Of a stretch of DNA of 52,335 bases, positions 1-7,825 are shown piece by piece. Each line of letters begins with the position of its first letter. Position 1 is the first letter of the stretch. The notes beneath the pieces were generated by a model. It made no database searches. It saw only the letters and a program-made list of their open reading frames with translations, and had not been told where the DNA came from. The position numbers and the translations under genes are program-made. This DNA is from Candidatus Nanopelagicales bacterium (GTDB lineage: Bacteria > Actinomycetota > Actinomycetes > S36-B12): positions 1-52,335 of the forward strand of contig JAURQC010000116.1 in the NCBI GenBank assembly GCA_030836325.1, written 5' to 3'.

Positions 1-941
1 ACATTGGCGAGAACGAAGTCTGCAGTGACCGGTACGTCGAGAACCACCTGCTGGTCACGACCACGCAAAAACAAGAGACCATCGGATTTGATTACTTGCC
101 AGTCCGCCTCACGTCCACGAGTGCTCACGGTAATGACGGGAATCGTGGACGACGATGCGAGTCGTACCCCCCAATCGTCGTCGATGACGACGACGGCTCG
201 CCGAGCTCGCTCGGCGGTGAAGAGTGCCGCCTTCGCTGCAAAATACATCTCCATGTCGCCGTGATAATCAAGATGATCGTGGCTGAGGCCGGTAAAGACG
301 GCGAGGTCGAACAAGATGCCATCCACGCGGTTCTCACACAACGCAATACTGGATACCTCCATGACTGCGGCACGGACTCCGTCGTCGAGCATCGATCTCA
401 GAATCGGATGGATGTCCGCGGCTTCGGGCGTTGTGCGCGGCCCCGAATCCAATACTCGACCCTGAACCCGGGCGCCGAGAGTGCCGATCACGCCACTGTG
501 CAGTCCATATGAGTCGAGTGCCAAAGAGATAAGGAAGGACACACTCGTCTTGCCATTGGTGCCTGTAACCCCCACCAGTGCAAGCGAATTAGCGGGGAAA
601 TCCACCAATGCCGCGGCTATCCCCGCCGCGCACCGTCTCGGGCCAGCCACTGTGATCACCGGCACATCAATCGCGCCGCGCTCATCAAGGATTCGTTTTC
701 CTTCGTCGTCAGTAATAACCGCCGTCGCCCCGCGCTGAATTGCATCCGAAACGAAGTTCGCACCGTGTGTTCGATGCCCTGGGAGTGCGACGAAAACATA
801 ACCGGAGTGAACTTTGTTCGACGAGATCGCGATCCCACGAACGTCGATATCCAAAGCTGCGTGATCGACAGAACCAGTGATCGCAAGCGACGGCGCGGCC
901 ACAACGCGGGCGGCGCTTTGGAGAACTTCCGACAGCCGCAC
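1..941 (-). CDS. murE: UDP-N-acetylmuramoyl-tripeptide synthetase MurE, C-terminus outside window
   Basis: MurE adds the third amino acid of the peptidoglycan stem peptide to UDP-MurNAc-L-Ala-D-Glu in the cytoplasm, using ATP. About 313 residues are visible from a GTG start at 941, which lies 3 bases past the ftsI stop. The ATP-binding loop GVTGTNGKT sits at residues 124-132, followed by TTPEAADI (about 170), MEVSSIAL (194-201), LSHDHLDYHGD (219-229) and the Lys of AAKAALF (about 237) that is carbamylated in the family. The SSIAL motif has Ile where MurE proteins usually have His. The reading frame is open to the window edge. The C-terminal domain, with the motif that selects diaminopimelate or lysine, is not in the window, so substrate choice cannot be read. 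It is the last visible gene of the dcw operon. Confidence 0.95.
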   Translation of the reverse strand, partial: MRLSEVLQSAARVVAAPSLAITGSVDHAALDIDVRGIAISSNKVHSGYVFVALPGHRTHGANFVSDAIQRGATAVITDDEGKRILDERGAIDVPVITVAGPRRCAAGIAAALVDFPANSLALVGVTGTNGKTSVSFLISLALDSYGLHSGVIGTLGARVQGRVLDSGPRTTPEAADIHPILRSMLDDGVRAAVMEVSSIALCENRVDGILFDLAVFTGLSHDHLDYHGDMEMYFAAKAALFTAERARRAVVVIDDDWGVRLASSSTIPVITVSTRGREADWQVIKSDGLLFLRGRDQQVVLDVPVTADFVLAN

Positions 942-944
942 GGA

Positions 945-2795
945 CTATCCGGTCGTCAAAGTGAGTTGAGGAGCTCGCTTACCGGACGGTGGAATCTGCA
1001 TCGCCTGAAGAGCATAGGTGGTGATTTCCTTGAACACCGACGCAGCCAACTCACCGCCACCGCGCCCCCGCTTGGGCTGATGCACAAATACCCCTACGGC
1101 CAGCCGCGGAGCATCGGCCGGCGCGACACCTATGAATGACGCCGTGACGTCGCCGGCGTAGCAACGACAGTCAGGGTCGACAAACTGAGCGGTACCCGTC
1201 TTACCCGCGACTCGGTATCCGGGTATGCGTGCCTGCGGCGCAGTGCCCCCATCACCCGTTACAGCTTCCATCATGGCCAGGACCTGACGAGCGGTGTCCT
1301 CGCGAACCACCCGATCGCGTTCGGAGTCCGGCGTTTCCACCACCGCACCGTCAGGCTCCACGATCGCCTCAATGATCGACGGCTTGACCCTGACTCCCCC
1401 GTTGGCGATGGTGGCAAATACATCCGTCATTTGGACTGCCGTGACCGAATAGCCCTGACCGAAAGTCATCGTCGGGAACGAGGTACCCGACCAGTTCTCC
1501 GGCTGCAGCATCAGACCCGCAGATTCACCAGGCAATCCGAGATCAGTTCGACCGTTGATTCCAAATTTCTCCATGTACCGGGCTAACTGCTTCTTGGGCA
1601 TCTTTTCGGCCGCGAGGATCATGCCGATATTGCTGGATTTTGCGAACGCTCCAGTCAAAGTCAGACGAAGAGTTCCGTGCTCCCAGTAGTCGTTGAATTT
1701 CTTACCGGCTCGCTCCAACTTCCCGGGAACCTTGATCGGCGTCAACGGAGTGACCGCTCCCTCGTTGATTGCGGCCGCTGCGGTAATCACCTTGCCTGTT
1801 GAACCCGGTTCGAAAATGTCGGTGATGGCACGATTGCGTCGTTCTTCGGGAAGCGACTGAGTTAATCGATTCGGATCAAAGTCCGGCGCTGTGGCCATGG
1901 CCAAAATTTTGCCGGTCTGCACATCTATGACGACAGCCGTCGCACTTGAGGCTCCGGATCGCTGAACAACACCCTGAATAGCTTCCTGAGCAACGAACTG
2001 GATATCCCTGTCGATCGTCAGTTGTACATCTGCTCCTGCGATCGCATCAACCGACGACTGATTCTGCGTGGGGATGACCCGACCGCCGGGCCCGCGTTCA
2101 TAAGTTTGCTGACCCGGTTTACCAGTGAGGATGTCGTTGAACGCAGACTCGATGCCTGCGCCGCCTGAGCCATCGCCTTGAACGAAACCAACAATGTGCG
2201 ACGCCAGATCACCAGCGGGGTAGATGCGGCGGGACGTTTCCTCGCTGAAGATCCCGGGCAAGCGTAAGGCGGCAATTCGCTCCCAGGTCTGTGGCGTGAC
2301 CCCTTTCGCGACATACATGAATCGCTTGTCACCCGTGAGGCGATCGGCAAGTACGTCCTGCGGCACCTCCAAGATCGGAGCCAACTCGACCGCCAGCGCG
2401 GCCGGGTCCTCGATGAGAGTTTGATCAGCCGTTACGTCTCTCGCCTCCACCGTCACTGCGAGCGGTTGACCCGTGCGATCAACAATGTTTCCCCGGTATG
2501 CAGGAATCTCCATCGTCCGAAGGCGCTGACTCAAAGCGGCATCCGCGAGGGCTTCCCCGCGAACGGCCTGCAAGTCGACTAGCCGCGTCGCGAATATGGA
2601 CGCAATGATGGCCGTGGCAAGTAGTAATACCGTTCCGCGTCGCCGGATGTCGCCGGGCCGGAAATCTCCCTGGGTCATGCTTCCGGAGTTGGAGTCTCCA
2701 CCGTCACCCCGCGGCCGCTTGCCCTGTGCGCCCGCCGACCTGTTCGACGACGCACGCGAAGGAGACTGACGGGTCGGGTAGCGAGTGCTCATCAC
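945..2795 (-). CDS. ftsI: Septal penicillin-binding transpeptidase FtsI (PBP3-type)
   Basis: This class B penicillin-binding protein cross-links septal peptidoglycan during division and is anchored in the membrane. It has 616 residues. A basic, disordered cytoplasmic tail (1-50) precedes one membrane segment (about 54-72, GTVLLLATAIIASIFATRLV). A dimerisation/pedestal region follows, then the transpeptidase domain with the three active-site motifs S-T-G-K (332-335, Ser nucleophile), S-S-N (387-389) and K-T-G (532-534). No PASTA repeats are seen. Two starts fit: GTG at 2795, or ATG at 2792, which overlaps the upstream ftsL stop as TGATG. Both indicate translational coupling to ftsL. It lies between ftsL and murE, the usual order. 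Confidence 0.95.
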   Translation of the reverse strand: MMSTRYPTRQSPSRASSNRSAGAQGKRPRGDGGDSNSGSMTQGDFRPGDIRRRGTVLLLATAIIASIFATRLVDLQAVRGEALADAALSQRLRTMEIPAYRGNIVDRTGQPLAVTVEARDVTADQTLIEDPAALAVELAPILEVPQDVLADRLTGDKRFMYVAKGVTPQTWERIAALRLPGIFSEETSRRIYPAGDLASHIVGFVQGDGSGGAGIESAFNDILTGKPGQQTYERGPGGRVIPTQNQSSVDAIAGADVQLTIDRDIQFVAQEAIQGVVQRSGASSATAVVIDVQTGKILAMATAPDFDPNRLTQSLPEERRNRAITDIFEPGSTGKVITAAAAINEGAVTPLTPIKVPGKLERAGKKFNDYWEHGTLRLTLTGAFAKSSNIGMILAAEKMPKKQLARYMEKFGINGRTDLGLPGESAGLMLQPENWSGTSFPTMTFGQGYSVTAVQMTDVFATIANGGVRVKPSIIEAIVEPDGAVVETPDSERDRVVREDTARQVLAMMEAVTGDGGTAPQARIPGYRVAGKTGTAQFVDPDCRCYAGDVTASFIGVAPADAPRLAVGVFVHQPKRGRGGGELAASVFKEITTYALQAMQIPPSGKRAPQLTLTTG

Positions 2796-3526
2796 TCACC
2801 CGCCTCGGTCAGTTGAGCTCCGTCAGCCTCAGGTGCAGCCGGTTGATCAGGATCGACCAACACCGCGCCATCTGTGGTGGCGGTCTCTCGAAGCGCCTGA
2901 CGCTCCTCGTTGCGCCGTGCTTGCTCGGTCGCCGCGTCCGTAATCGCCTCAGCGCCAGGCTCTACCAGAACGGCACCATCACCGATTTGTCGACGCTCGG
3001 CGGACGGACTCTCTTCTCCCCCCGCCACTTGGTCAATGGGCAGTGGGTCGATAAGCGTTGCGGTCAACGATCCCGCCACATTCGCCGTTCGAGTTTGATC
3101 ACCTGGGGCGGGCTTGGCTTTGCCTCGCACCCTGCCGCTGGGAATCGTCAGGAACACTGGCCGGGTCGTCGGCACCATCCCCAACGCCCGCGCCTTGGAT
3201 TCCAAGACTGGGGGCGCAGCCGCAGCAGCAATGGCCTCGGTCAAGGACGCTTCCTGGCGGGCCAGTTCGCGCTGCTCTAACTGCAACTCGCTGACCACAA
3301 AGGCGGTTTGAGCCACGGATGTGTTCAGCAGCAACATCACGATCAGCCCAAGAGCCAAGATCACCGTAATAACCACGGCGAACAGTCCGCGGCTTGCACG
3401 CTCAGGTCGCAGCGGAGCTACCAAGCGAAGATGGGGCAACTCGTCTTTGAACTTCCGTCCCGCGGCCTGGGTGGCGTATTCCGTGCTCGTTGATGGCAGT
3501 TGAAGTTCGGTTGGAACGGCGCTCAT
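2792..3526 (-). CDS. ftsL: FtsL-like bitopic cell-division protein
   Basis: FtsL is a small single-pass membrane protein that joins FtsB/DivIC and FtsQ/DivIB and activates septal wall synthesis. The 244-residue product has a cytoplasmic N-terminus (1-46), one membrane helix (about 47-69) and a short extracellular coiled-coil stretch rich in Glu, Gln and Leu (75-100). It is assigned mainly by topology and by position between rsmH and ftsI, because FtsL sequences diverge strongly. The extracellular tail after about residue 130 is unusually long, acidic and alanine-rich; typical FtsL proteins are about 100-200 residues. The ATG overlaps the rsmH stop by four bases (ATGA). Confidence 0.8.
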   Translation of the reverse strand: MSAVPTELQLPSTSTEYATQAAGRKFKDELPHLRLVAPLRPERASRGLFAVVITVILALGLIVMLLLNTSVAQTAFVVSELQLEQRELARQEASLTEAIAAAAAPPVLESKARALGMVPTTRPVFLTIPSGRVRGKAKPAPGDQTRTANVAGSLTATLIDPLPIDQVAGGEESPSAERRQIGDGAVLVEPGAEAITDAATEQARRNEERQALRETATTDGAVLVDPDQPAAPEADGAQLTEAGE

Positions 3527-4476
3527 GCGGCGATCCGTTCGATTGCGCGCAACCGCACCGATGCAGCACGTGGATTGGCATCGATTTCTTCCTCCGAGGC
3601 CATCTCCGCCCCCCGAGTTAACAAGCGGAACGATGCCTTCTTGTCTTCAGGCACGATCGGTAAATCAATAGGGACGTTGACCGAGCAGCGCGCCGTGAAT
3701 TCGGACTTAACGATGCGATCTTCGAGAGACTGATACGACAACACCACCACTCGCCCACCGACAGCGAGCACGTCCAGCGCCGCAGGAATGGCGCGGCGCA
3801 AGACAGTCAATTCACCATTGACCTCGATGCGCAGAGCTTGGAAGGTCCGCTTAGCCGGATTTCCTCCCTTGCGGCGAGCTGCAGCTGGAACGGCATCCTT
3901 GACGATGGACACCAGCTCTGTGGAACTGACGAGACGGTGGTCAGCTCGCGCCCTCACTATTCCGCGGGCGATGCGCGATGCAAACTTCTCCTCGCCGAAC
4001 TGACGAAGGATGCGCACGAGATCTGCTTCGTCGTAGTCGTTGACGACATCGGCCGCGGTCAGCGAATCAGCCGCGTTCATCCGCATGTCCAACGGTGCCT
4101 CGTGGGAATACGAGAAGCCGCGTGACGGGTCGTCCAACTGCATCGAGGAGACTCCGAGGTCGAAGAGGATCCCGTCGGCGCGATGAATGCCCAGATCGGC
4201 CAGCACATCGGGAATCTCGTCGTAGACGGCGTGGACCAGTTGCACACGCTCACCCCAGGAAGCAAGACGAGTCCGGGCAACCTCAAGCGCAGATGTGTCA
4301 CGGTCGATACCGATGAGTCGCACGGCAGGGAACCGCTGAAGTGCCAAAGACGAGTGACCTCCAAGACCCTCAGTTGCGTCCACAAGAACAGCTCCCGGCT
4401 GCGTGAGAGCCGGTGCGAGGAGGGCGAGAACACGCTCGCTGAAGACGGGCGTGTGCTGAGCGAAGGTTGAGGTCAC
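3523..4476 (-). CDS. rsmH: 16S rRNA (cytosine(1402)-N(4))-methyltransferase RsmH
   Basis: RsmH (MraW) methylates N4 of C1402 in the ribosomal decoding centre using S-adenosylmethionine. The 317-residue protein has the SAM-binding loop DATEGLGGHS (33-42), the acidic residue of IGIDRD (55-60) and the family block FDLGVSSMQLDDPSRGFSY (105-123) followed by PLDMRM. Near the C-terminus the normally conserved FHSLEDR motif reads SYQSLEDR, so the His is replaced by Gln. The start is GTG at 4476 with GGGGAAG seven bases upstream. The gene is coupled to ftsL by an ATGA overlap and lies in its standard place in the dcw cluster. Confidence 0.95.
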   Translation of the reverse strand: MTSTFAQHTPVFSERVLALLAPALTQPGAVLVDATEGLGGHSSLALQRFPAVRLIGIDRDTSALEVARTRLASWGERVQLVHAVYDEIPDVLADLGIHRADGILFDLGVSSMQLDDPSRGFSYSHEAPLDMRMNAADSLTAADVVNDYDEADLVRILRQFGEEKFASRIARGIVRARADHRLVSSTELVSIVKDAVPAAARRKGGNPAKRTFQALRIEVNGELTVLRRAIPAALDVLAVGGRVVVLSYQSLEDRIVKSEFTARCSVNVPIDLPIVPEDKKASFRLLTRGAEMASEEEIDANPRAASVRLRAIERIAA

Positions 4477-4524
4477 GAGTCGACTTCCCCATCGACCGGG
4501 ACGTGAACAGTCCCGAACGTGGAT

Positions 4525-4662
4525 TTAGGCCCAGCCGGCCACGATCACGGACAGGACGTATAGGACCGTGCCTGTGGCCACTCCGGCGACCATGACGGTG
4601 ACGCCTGTGCGCATCGGACTAAAGACCGAGGCTGCTTCCGGTGCCTCGTTGATTACTGCCAT
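4525..4662 (-). CDS. Small single-pass membrane protein in the dcw operon, unknown function
   Basis: A 45-residue reading frame begins at ATG 4662, with AAGGAG seven bases upstream, the best ribosome binding site in this operon. The first 20 residues are acidic and Ala/Pro-containing (MAVINEAPEAASVF), followed by a Gly/Val/Thr-rich hydrophobic segment from about 23 to 43 that should span the membrane once. It lies 179 bases after mraZ and 48 before rsmH on the same strand. The frame could be opened further upstream to give a Pro/Arg-rich extension, but the strong ribosome binding site argues for the short form. I do not recognise a family. Its position suggests a link to division or envelope synthesis, which is inference. 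Confidence 0.65.
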   Translation of the reverse strand: MAVINEAPEAASVFSPMRTGVTVMVAGVATGTVLYVLSVIVAGWA

Positions 4663-4841
4663 GTTCTTCTCCTTGTTCGCGGTTGAGATGAACGCTTGTT
4701 CTTGTTGGGTTCGCTGTTCGGACTCGGCACGTGAGGGCTGTGCCCCATCAGGTCGGTCAGGTCCCCGCCCGCTTTGCGCGTCCTGACACCGGGGAAGGGG
4801 TGCCAGGGGGCGCCGAGCGGGAGGGGGCCTCATCGCCTGCG

Positions 4842-5273
4842 TCACATCACGCCGGGAACCACCTCCTCGTCCATCCCTGAGAAGTCGTCCTCTTGGTTGC
4901 TCAAATAGGTCTCCCAGGCCGAGGAATCCCAAATCTCTGCCGTGGTGCCGTTGCCAACGACGATCACGTCGCGGTCGAGGCCGGCGTATTCGCGTAGCGC
5001 AGGGGGGAGTGTGATGCGGCCCTGGCGGTCAGGAATCTCGTCCGAAGCGCCCGAGAACAACACCCGCAGATACGCGCGCACGCGGGCATCCGACCGAGAG
5101 GCCTCGTTCAAGCGCTCTGAATAAGCGGCGAATTCGGCGGCTGGCCAAACGACGATGGAGCGGTCCTGACCCTTGGTCAGCACCAGGCCGGCAGCTAACT
5201 GCTCACGAAACTTTGCTGGGAGGACCAGCCGACCTTTGTCGTCCAAGCGGGGTGCGTGGGTGCCCAAAAACAT
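4842..5273 (-). CDS. mraZ: Transcriptional regulator MraZ
   Basis: MraZ is a ring-forming DNA-binding protein that controls its own dcw operon. The 143-residue product holds two SpoVT/AbrB-like halves with the DxxGR motif: DDKGRLVLPAKFREQL at about 11-26 and DRQGRITLPPALREYA at about 82-97. The ATG at 5273 gives the canonical N-terminus (MFLGTHAPRLDDKGR) and has GGGGAAG upstream. An earlier in-frame start would place the N-terminus inside the promoter, so I reject it. It is the first gene of the minus-strand operon; candidate operator boxes lie just upstream. Confidence 0.97.
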   Translation of the reverse strand: MFLGTHAPRLDDKGRLVLPAKFREQLAAGLVLTKGQDRSIVVWPAAEFAAYSERLNEASRSDARVRAYLRVLFSGASDEIPDRQGRITLPPALREYAGLDRDVIVVGNGTTAEIWDSSAWETYLSNQEDDFSGMDEEVVPGVM

Positions 5274-5285
5274 TGGCTTCCCCTT

Positions 5286-5310
5286 CCCCACTTGTGCCAC
5301 TTCAGCCCCA
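5286..5310 (-). promoter_or_regulatory. Candidate MraZ operator boxes
   Basis: Between the predicted transcription start and the mraZ ATG, the minus strand carries three G-rich boxes: TGGGG (5310), TGGCA (5299) and TGGGG (5290), spaced 11 and 9 bases, two of them preceded by AAG. MraZ proteins are known to bind tandem TGGG/GTGG boxes about 10 bases apart next to their own gene. The match is by eye and spacing is not exact. Confidence 0.45.
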
Positions 5311-5340
5311 TTAGCCTCAATTGTTGGCCCAAGTCTCGCC

Positions 5341-5368
5341 ACTGTACTCCATTTCCCTCCACCGTCAA
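5341..5368 (-). promoter_or_regulatory. Promoter of the dcw operon
   Basis: On the minus strand TTGACG (5368-5363) and TACAGT (5346-5341) are separated by 16 bases, a good match to a housekeeping actinobacterial promoter. The leader to the mraZ ATG is about 60 bases and contains the candidate MraZ boxes. Confidence 0.65.
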
Positions 5369-5458
5369 CCCTCTCATGCCAAAACTTGCCCCCCATCTCC
5401 CCCATCGACCCGCGGGCTATCCCCGGCGCGCTGCCCCCGCCGTGATCCCAGGGCTGCC

Positions 5459-5464
5459 TACAGT
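5459..5464 (+). promoter_or_regulatory. Minus-10 element of a probable leaderless promoter
   Basis: TACAGT lies seven bases before the GTG chosen for the DUF3048 lipoprotein. No ribosome binding site is seen there, so the transcript may begin at the start codon. No convincing minus-35 box is present. Confidence 0.4.
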
Positions 5465-5471
5465 TCCTCCC

Positions 5472-6608
5472 GTGTGCAAAACCCGCCTTGCTGTCGTCTT
5501 GATTGGGGCGTCGGTAGCCCTAGCCGCGTGCTCTTCACCATCGCCGCAATCCACGACCGCCACCTCAACGCCCAATCCAGCCGAAAGCTCTACGCCCTCT
5601 TCCGCCCCAAGCGCCACGCCAACTCCCACACCCACCCCCACCCCCACGCCTACGCCTACGCCGAGCCCAATCCCCACCTCTCCGCTGAACGGCCTTCCGC
5701 AACCTGAGACCTCTCCGGTCCTCGTCGTGAAGTTGGACAACACCCGAAATGCCCAACCTCATGCGGGCCTAGAACGCGCAGACATCGTCTACATCGAAGA
5801 AGTCGAGTACGGGATAACCCGCCTAGCCGCCGTTTTTTCATCGAACGTGCCGAAGAGGATCGGACCTATCCGTTCGGCCCGGATCACGGACATCGATCTG
5901 CTAGCCCAGTACGGCTCGCCCGCCTTCAGCTTCTCCGGCGTTCAACGAAAGATGTGGCCGGTGATCGATGCGTCCTCGTTGATCGACATCTCTCCCAACA
6001 AGGCGGCCTCGGCCTACGAGCGGGATTTCGATCGCCGAGCGCCATACAACTACTTCCTCAATGGACGTAAAGGCCTATCGGCCGCCCCCGACGCTTCACT
6101 CGATCGGGACATCGGCCTTCGATTCGATCCCAAGCCCCCTCCGAATGGACTGGTCGGCCTGTCGGCACGCGTGGAGTGGCCTGCCTCCTCCGCCGAATTC
6201 ACCTACGACCAGGCGAGCCGGCTATACGAGGTCTCGATGAACGACCGCCCTGCAGACGTGGAAGGTCAAGAAGTAGGTCAGCGAGCAGCGACAGTGGTGA
6301 TCCAGTACGTCGAGCAAGAGCCGTCGCGATTCTTCGATAAGGGCGGAGGCAACACACCTCATGCCATCACAATCGGTGAAGGCGATGCAGTGATCATGCG
6401 GGACGGCCTGATGTACCTCGGGCGATGGTCACGACCGGACGAGCAATCGGGGACGACTTTCACTGACAAAGACGGTGAGTTATTGACGTTCAAGCCTGGT
6501 CAGCAATGGATCGCCCTCGCTGATCGCGAGCGAGAGGCAACGTTGTTCCCTGCTCCAGCGAAGAAGTCGAAGAAAGATAAGAAGGAGAAAGCGGAAGACT
6601 CCGACTAG
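5472..6608 (+). CDS. DUF3048-domain lipoprotein (YerB-like)
   Basis: This is a predicted secreted lipoprotein. From GTG 5472 the product (378 residues) begins VCKTRLAVVLIGASVALAAC, a signal sequence ending in the lipobox LAAC, so the Cys should be lipidated. A Ser/Thr/Pro linker with eight TP pairs follows. The folded part has the DUF3048 signature: LVVKLDNTRNAQPHAGLERADIVY, then EYGITRLAAVF, RIGPIRSARITDIDL and a C-terminal half ending in VIMRDGLMYLGRWSRP and a lysine-rich tail. The family (Bacillus YerB) has no established reaction; the conserved Asp, Arg and Asn residues suggest binding of a polar cell-wall ligand. It is divergent from the dcw operon. A longer N-terminus would overlap the dcw promoter and is not preferred. 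Confidence 0.85.
   Translation: MCKTRLAVVLIGASVALAACSSPSPQSTTATSTPNPAESSTPSSAPSATPTPTPTPTPTPTPTPSPIPTSPLNGLPQPETSPVLVVKLDNTRNAQPHAGLERADIVYIEEVEYGITRLAAVFSSNVPKRIGPIRSARITDIDLLAQYGSPAFSFSGVQRKMWPVIDASSLIDISPNKAASAYERDFDRRAPYNYFLNGRKGLSAAPDASLDRDIGLRFDPKPPPNGLVGLSARVEWPASSAEFTYDQASRLYEVSMNDRPADVEGQEVGQRAATVVIQYVEQEPSRFFDKGGGNTPHAITIGEGDAVIMRDGLMYLGRWSRPDEQSGTTFTDKDGELLTFKPGQQWIALADREREATLFPAPAKKSKKDKKEKAEDSD
5622..5664 (+). repeat. Thr-Pro codon repeat (low complexity)
   Basis: Short tandem ACNCCN codon pairs encode the TPTPTP linker after the lipobox of the DUF3048 protein. The array is a likely site of length variation between strains. Confidence 0.7.
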
Positions 6609-6610
6609 TT

Positions 6611-7027
6611 CTACGCCGGCGGTGTCGCATCGTCACACGCAACGACGCTTCGCACGCCTTCTTCGTCGTAGTGGTAAACGGCAAACTGTCCGAAATCCGC
6701 AGCGACAGCGCAACCGTGATCAAGGGGCATACCCCACACGAGCCATCCTGGCTCCCGCCAGGTTCCATCCGCCGAGAACCCGTCTGCCCGCCAAAGATCT
6801 GGATAGATGGCTCGCAGGACTTCCAGCATCCGAGCATTTGCTACCTCGTTCTGCGCCCACGTTGGACGATCCGTTCCGGGGTTATAGGCAGTCATGACGA
6901 CGGCCGACTGCCCACGGGACAGACATTCCAAAGAAGGATCAACCCACTCGTCATTCGAGGGATCTTGGGCGGCAACCAAAGCCTGCTCGTAGATCGCGAA
7001 GAGGACGTCACGCTCACCCATATTCAC
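6611..7027 (-). CDS. DUF3293-like protein
   Basis: A soluble 138-residue protein with the pattern seen in DUF3293 proteins: AVVMTAYNPGTDRPTWAQNEVANARM (42-67), where an Asn-Pro is followed by a conserved Asn-Glu, then REPGWLVWGM and DHGCAVAADFGQFAVYHYD near the C-terminus. Its function is unknown. Starts at GTG 7027 and ATG 7021 are both possible, and neither has a clear ribosome binding site. It converges on the DUF3048 gene with 2 bases between the stops. The family assignment is from memory of the motif and is moderately sure. Confidence 0.65.
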   Translation of the reverse strand: MNMGERDVLFAIYEQALVAAQDPSNDEWVDPSLECLSRGQSAVVMTAYNPGTDRPTWAQNEVANARMLEVLRAIYPDLWRADGFSADGTWREPGWLVWGMPLDHGCAVAADFGQFAVYHYDEEGVRSVVACDDATPPA

Positions 7028-7106
7028 ATGATGCCAAAGTTTCAGAATTTGAATCAGTTGCGCTCAGCACAAAGCCGCATTCAAAACTTCGACGTCAGCC
7101 CCGCAC

Positions 7107-7730
7107 TTATGGGTTCGGTAGACATCCGACTCCGGTGACGTAGCCAGCGTGTTCCCAGACACGAACATCCACCACGCCCAGCGTAGGAAGAGCGACACCC
7201 ACTCGAGGCGCAGGACCGGATAGTTCCACATCCACGACGGGCCAGCGGGCGAGGGAACCACCGAGCCCGTGGCCCGTTGCTTTCGCCGCAGCTTCCTTGG
7301 CGACGAAGATCGACACAGCGCCCAGCGAGACCGTCAACTCCTCTTCACCAGGAAGCAATGCCCGACGAAGCCGAGAGACATCGCGGTCCGCGCTCTCGAC
7401 ATCAACACCAATTCGGCCCGGTCCGATGGCGCCAAGGACCACGCCACGCGTGTGGGCTATCGAGACACCCCAAGCCGACCCGGAGATGATCGGCGCGCCC
7501 TCAGCCGAGATATCCACGCGCTCAACGTGCAAGCCCACCGATGAAGCAGCATCACGCACTGCGGCTCTCCCGAGCATCCACTCCTCCCACCGCCGAGAAC
7601 CGATCTCGGGAGCACCTGGATCGTTGAGGCAATATCCGGTATCAACGAGCGACCCCCGATCACGGTCGTCGTAGGTGCACGAGGCGATCACCACCCCATC
7701 GACCGGGCACGGCCAACGAGAAGTAGTCAT
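7107..7730 (-). CDS. 4'-phosphopantetheinyl transferase (Sfp-type)
   Basis: This enzyme transfers the phosphopantetheine arm of CoA to a serine of acyl- or peptidyl-carrier proteins. The 207-residue product from ATG 7730 shows the two family signatures: the Mg-binding IGVDVES (about residue 109) and the FVAKEAAAKATG motif (about 140), a form of WxxKEAxxK. An earlier in-frame start (7772) would run over the intergenic palindrome and is less likely. It is divergently paired with the HelD-like gene. No carrier protein or synthase lies nearby, so the target is elsewhere in the genome. Confidence 0.85.
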   Translation of the reverse strand: MTTSRWPCPVDGVVIASCTYDDRDRGSLVDTGYCLNDPGAPEIGSRRWEEWMLGRAAVRDAASSVGLHVERVDISAEGAPIISGSAWGVSIAHTRGVVLGAIGPGRIGVDVESADRDVSRLRRALLPGEEELTVSLGAVSIFVAKEAAAKATGHGLGGSLARWPVVDVELSGPAPRVGVALPTLGVVDVRVWEHAGYVTGVGCLPNP

Positions 7731-7765
7731 CACTTCTGCAGTATGGCTCCTCCTGCTGATGCAGG

Positions 7766-7780
7766 CATGCAACTTGCATG
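7766..7780. promoter_or_regulatory. 15-bp perfect palindrome, candidate operator
   Basis: CATGCAA-C-TTGCATG reads the same on both strands (7-base arms, 1-base centre). It sits between the divergent phosphopantetheinyl transferase and HelD-like genes, 46 bases before the HelD start, where a dimeric regulator would bind. Confidence 0.5.
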
Positions 7781-7794
7781 AAAGACTCCTTTAC

Positions 7795-7808
7795 TCCCGA
7801 TTTCGGGA
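7795..7808. promoter_or_regulatory. 14-bp perfect inverted repeat before the helD start
   Basis: TCCCGA-TT-TCGGGA lies just before the AGGAGG ribosome binding site of the HelD-like gene. It could be an operator or a small leader hairpin; no T-tract follows, so it is not a standard terminator. Confidence 0.45.
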
Positions 7809-7825
7809 AGACAGGAGGGCGATCC

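Noticed and set aside
194..201. Possible truncation or decay of MurE from the Ile in SSIAL
   Set aside because: The ATP loop, DHLDYHGD and carbamylated-Lys regions are intact and the frame is open; the change is recorded only as unusual. The interval given is in residues of the protein (bases about 339-362 of the window).
4525..4932. A 135-codon version of the small dcw membrane protein
   Set aside because: It overlaps mraZ by 91 bases and adds a Pro/Arg-rich lead-in; the internal ATG 4662 has a strong ribosome binding site.
7766..7780. The palindrome as the known rifampicin-associated element
   Set aside because: The arm order is GCAA-TTGC rather than CTTGC-GCAAG, so it does not match the described element.
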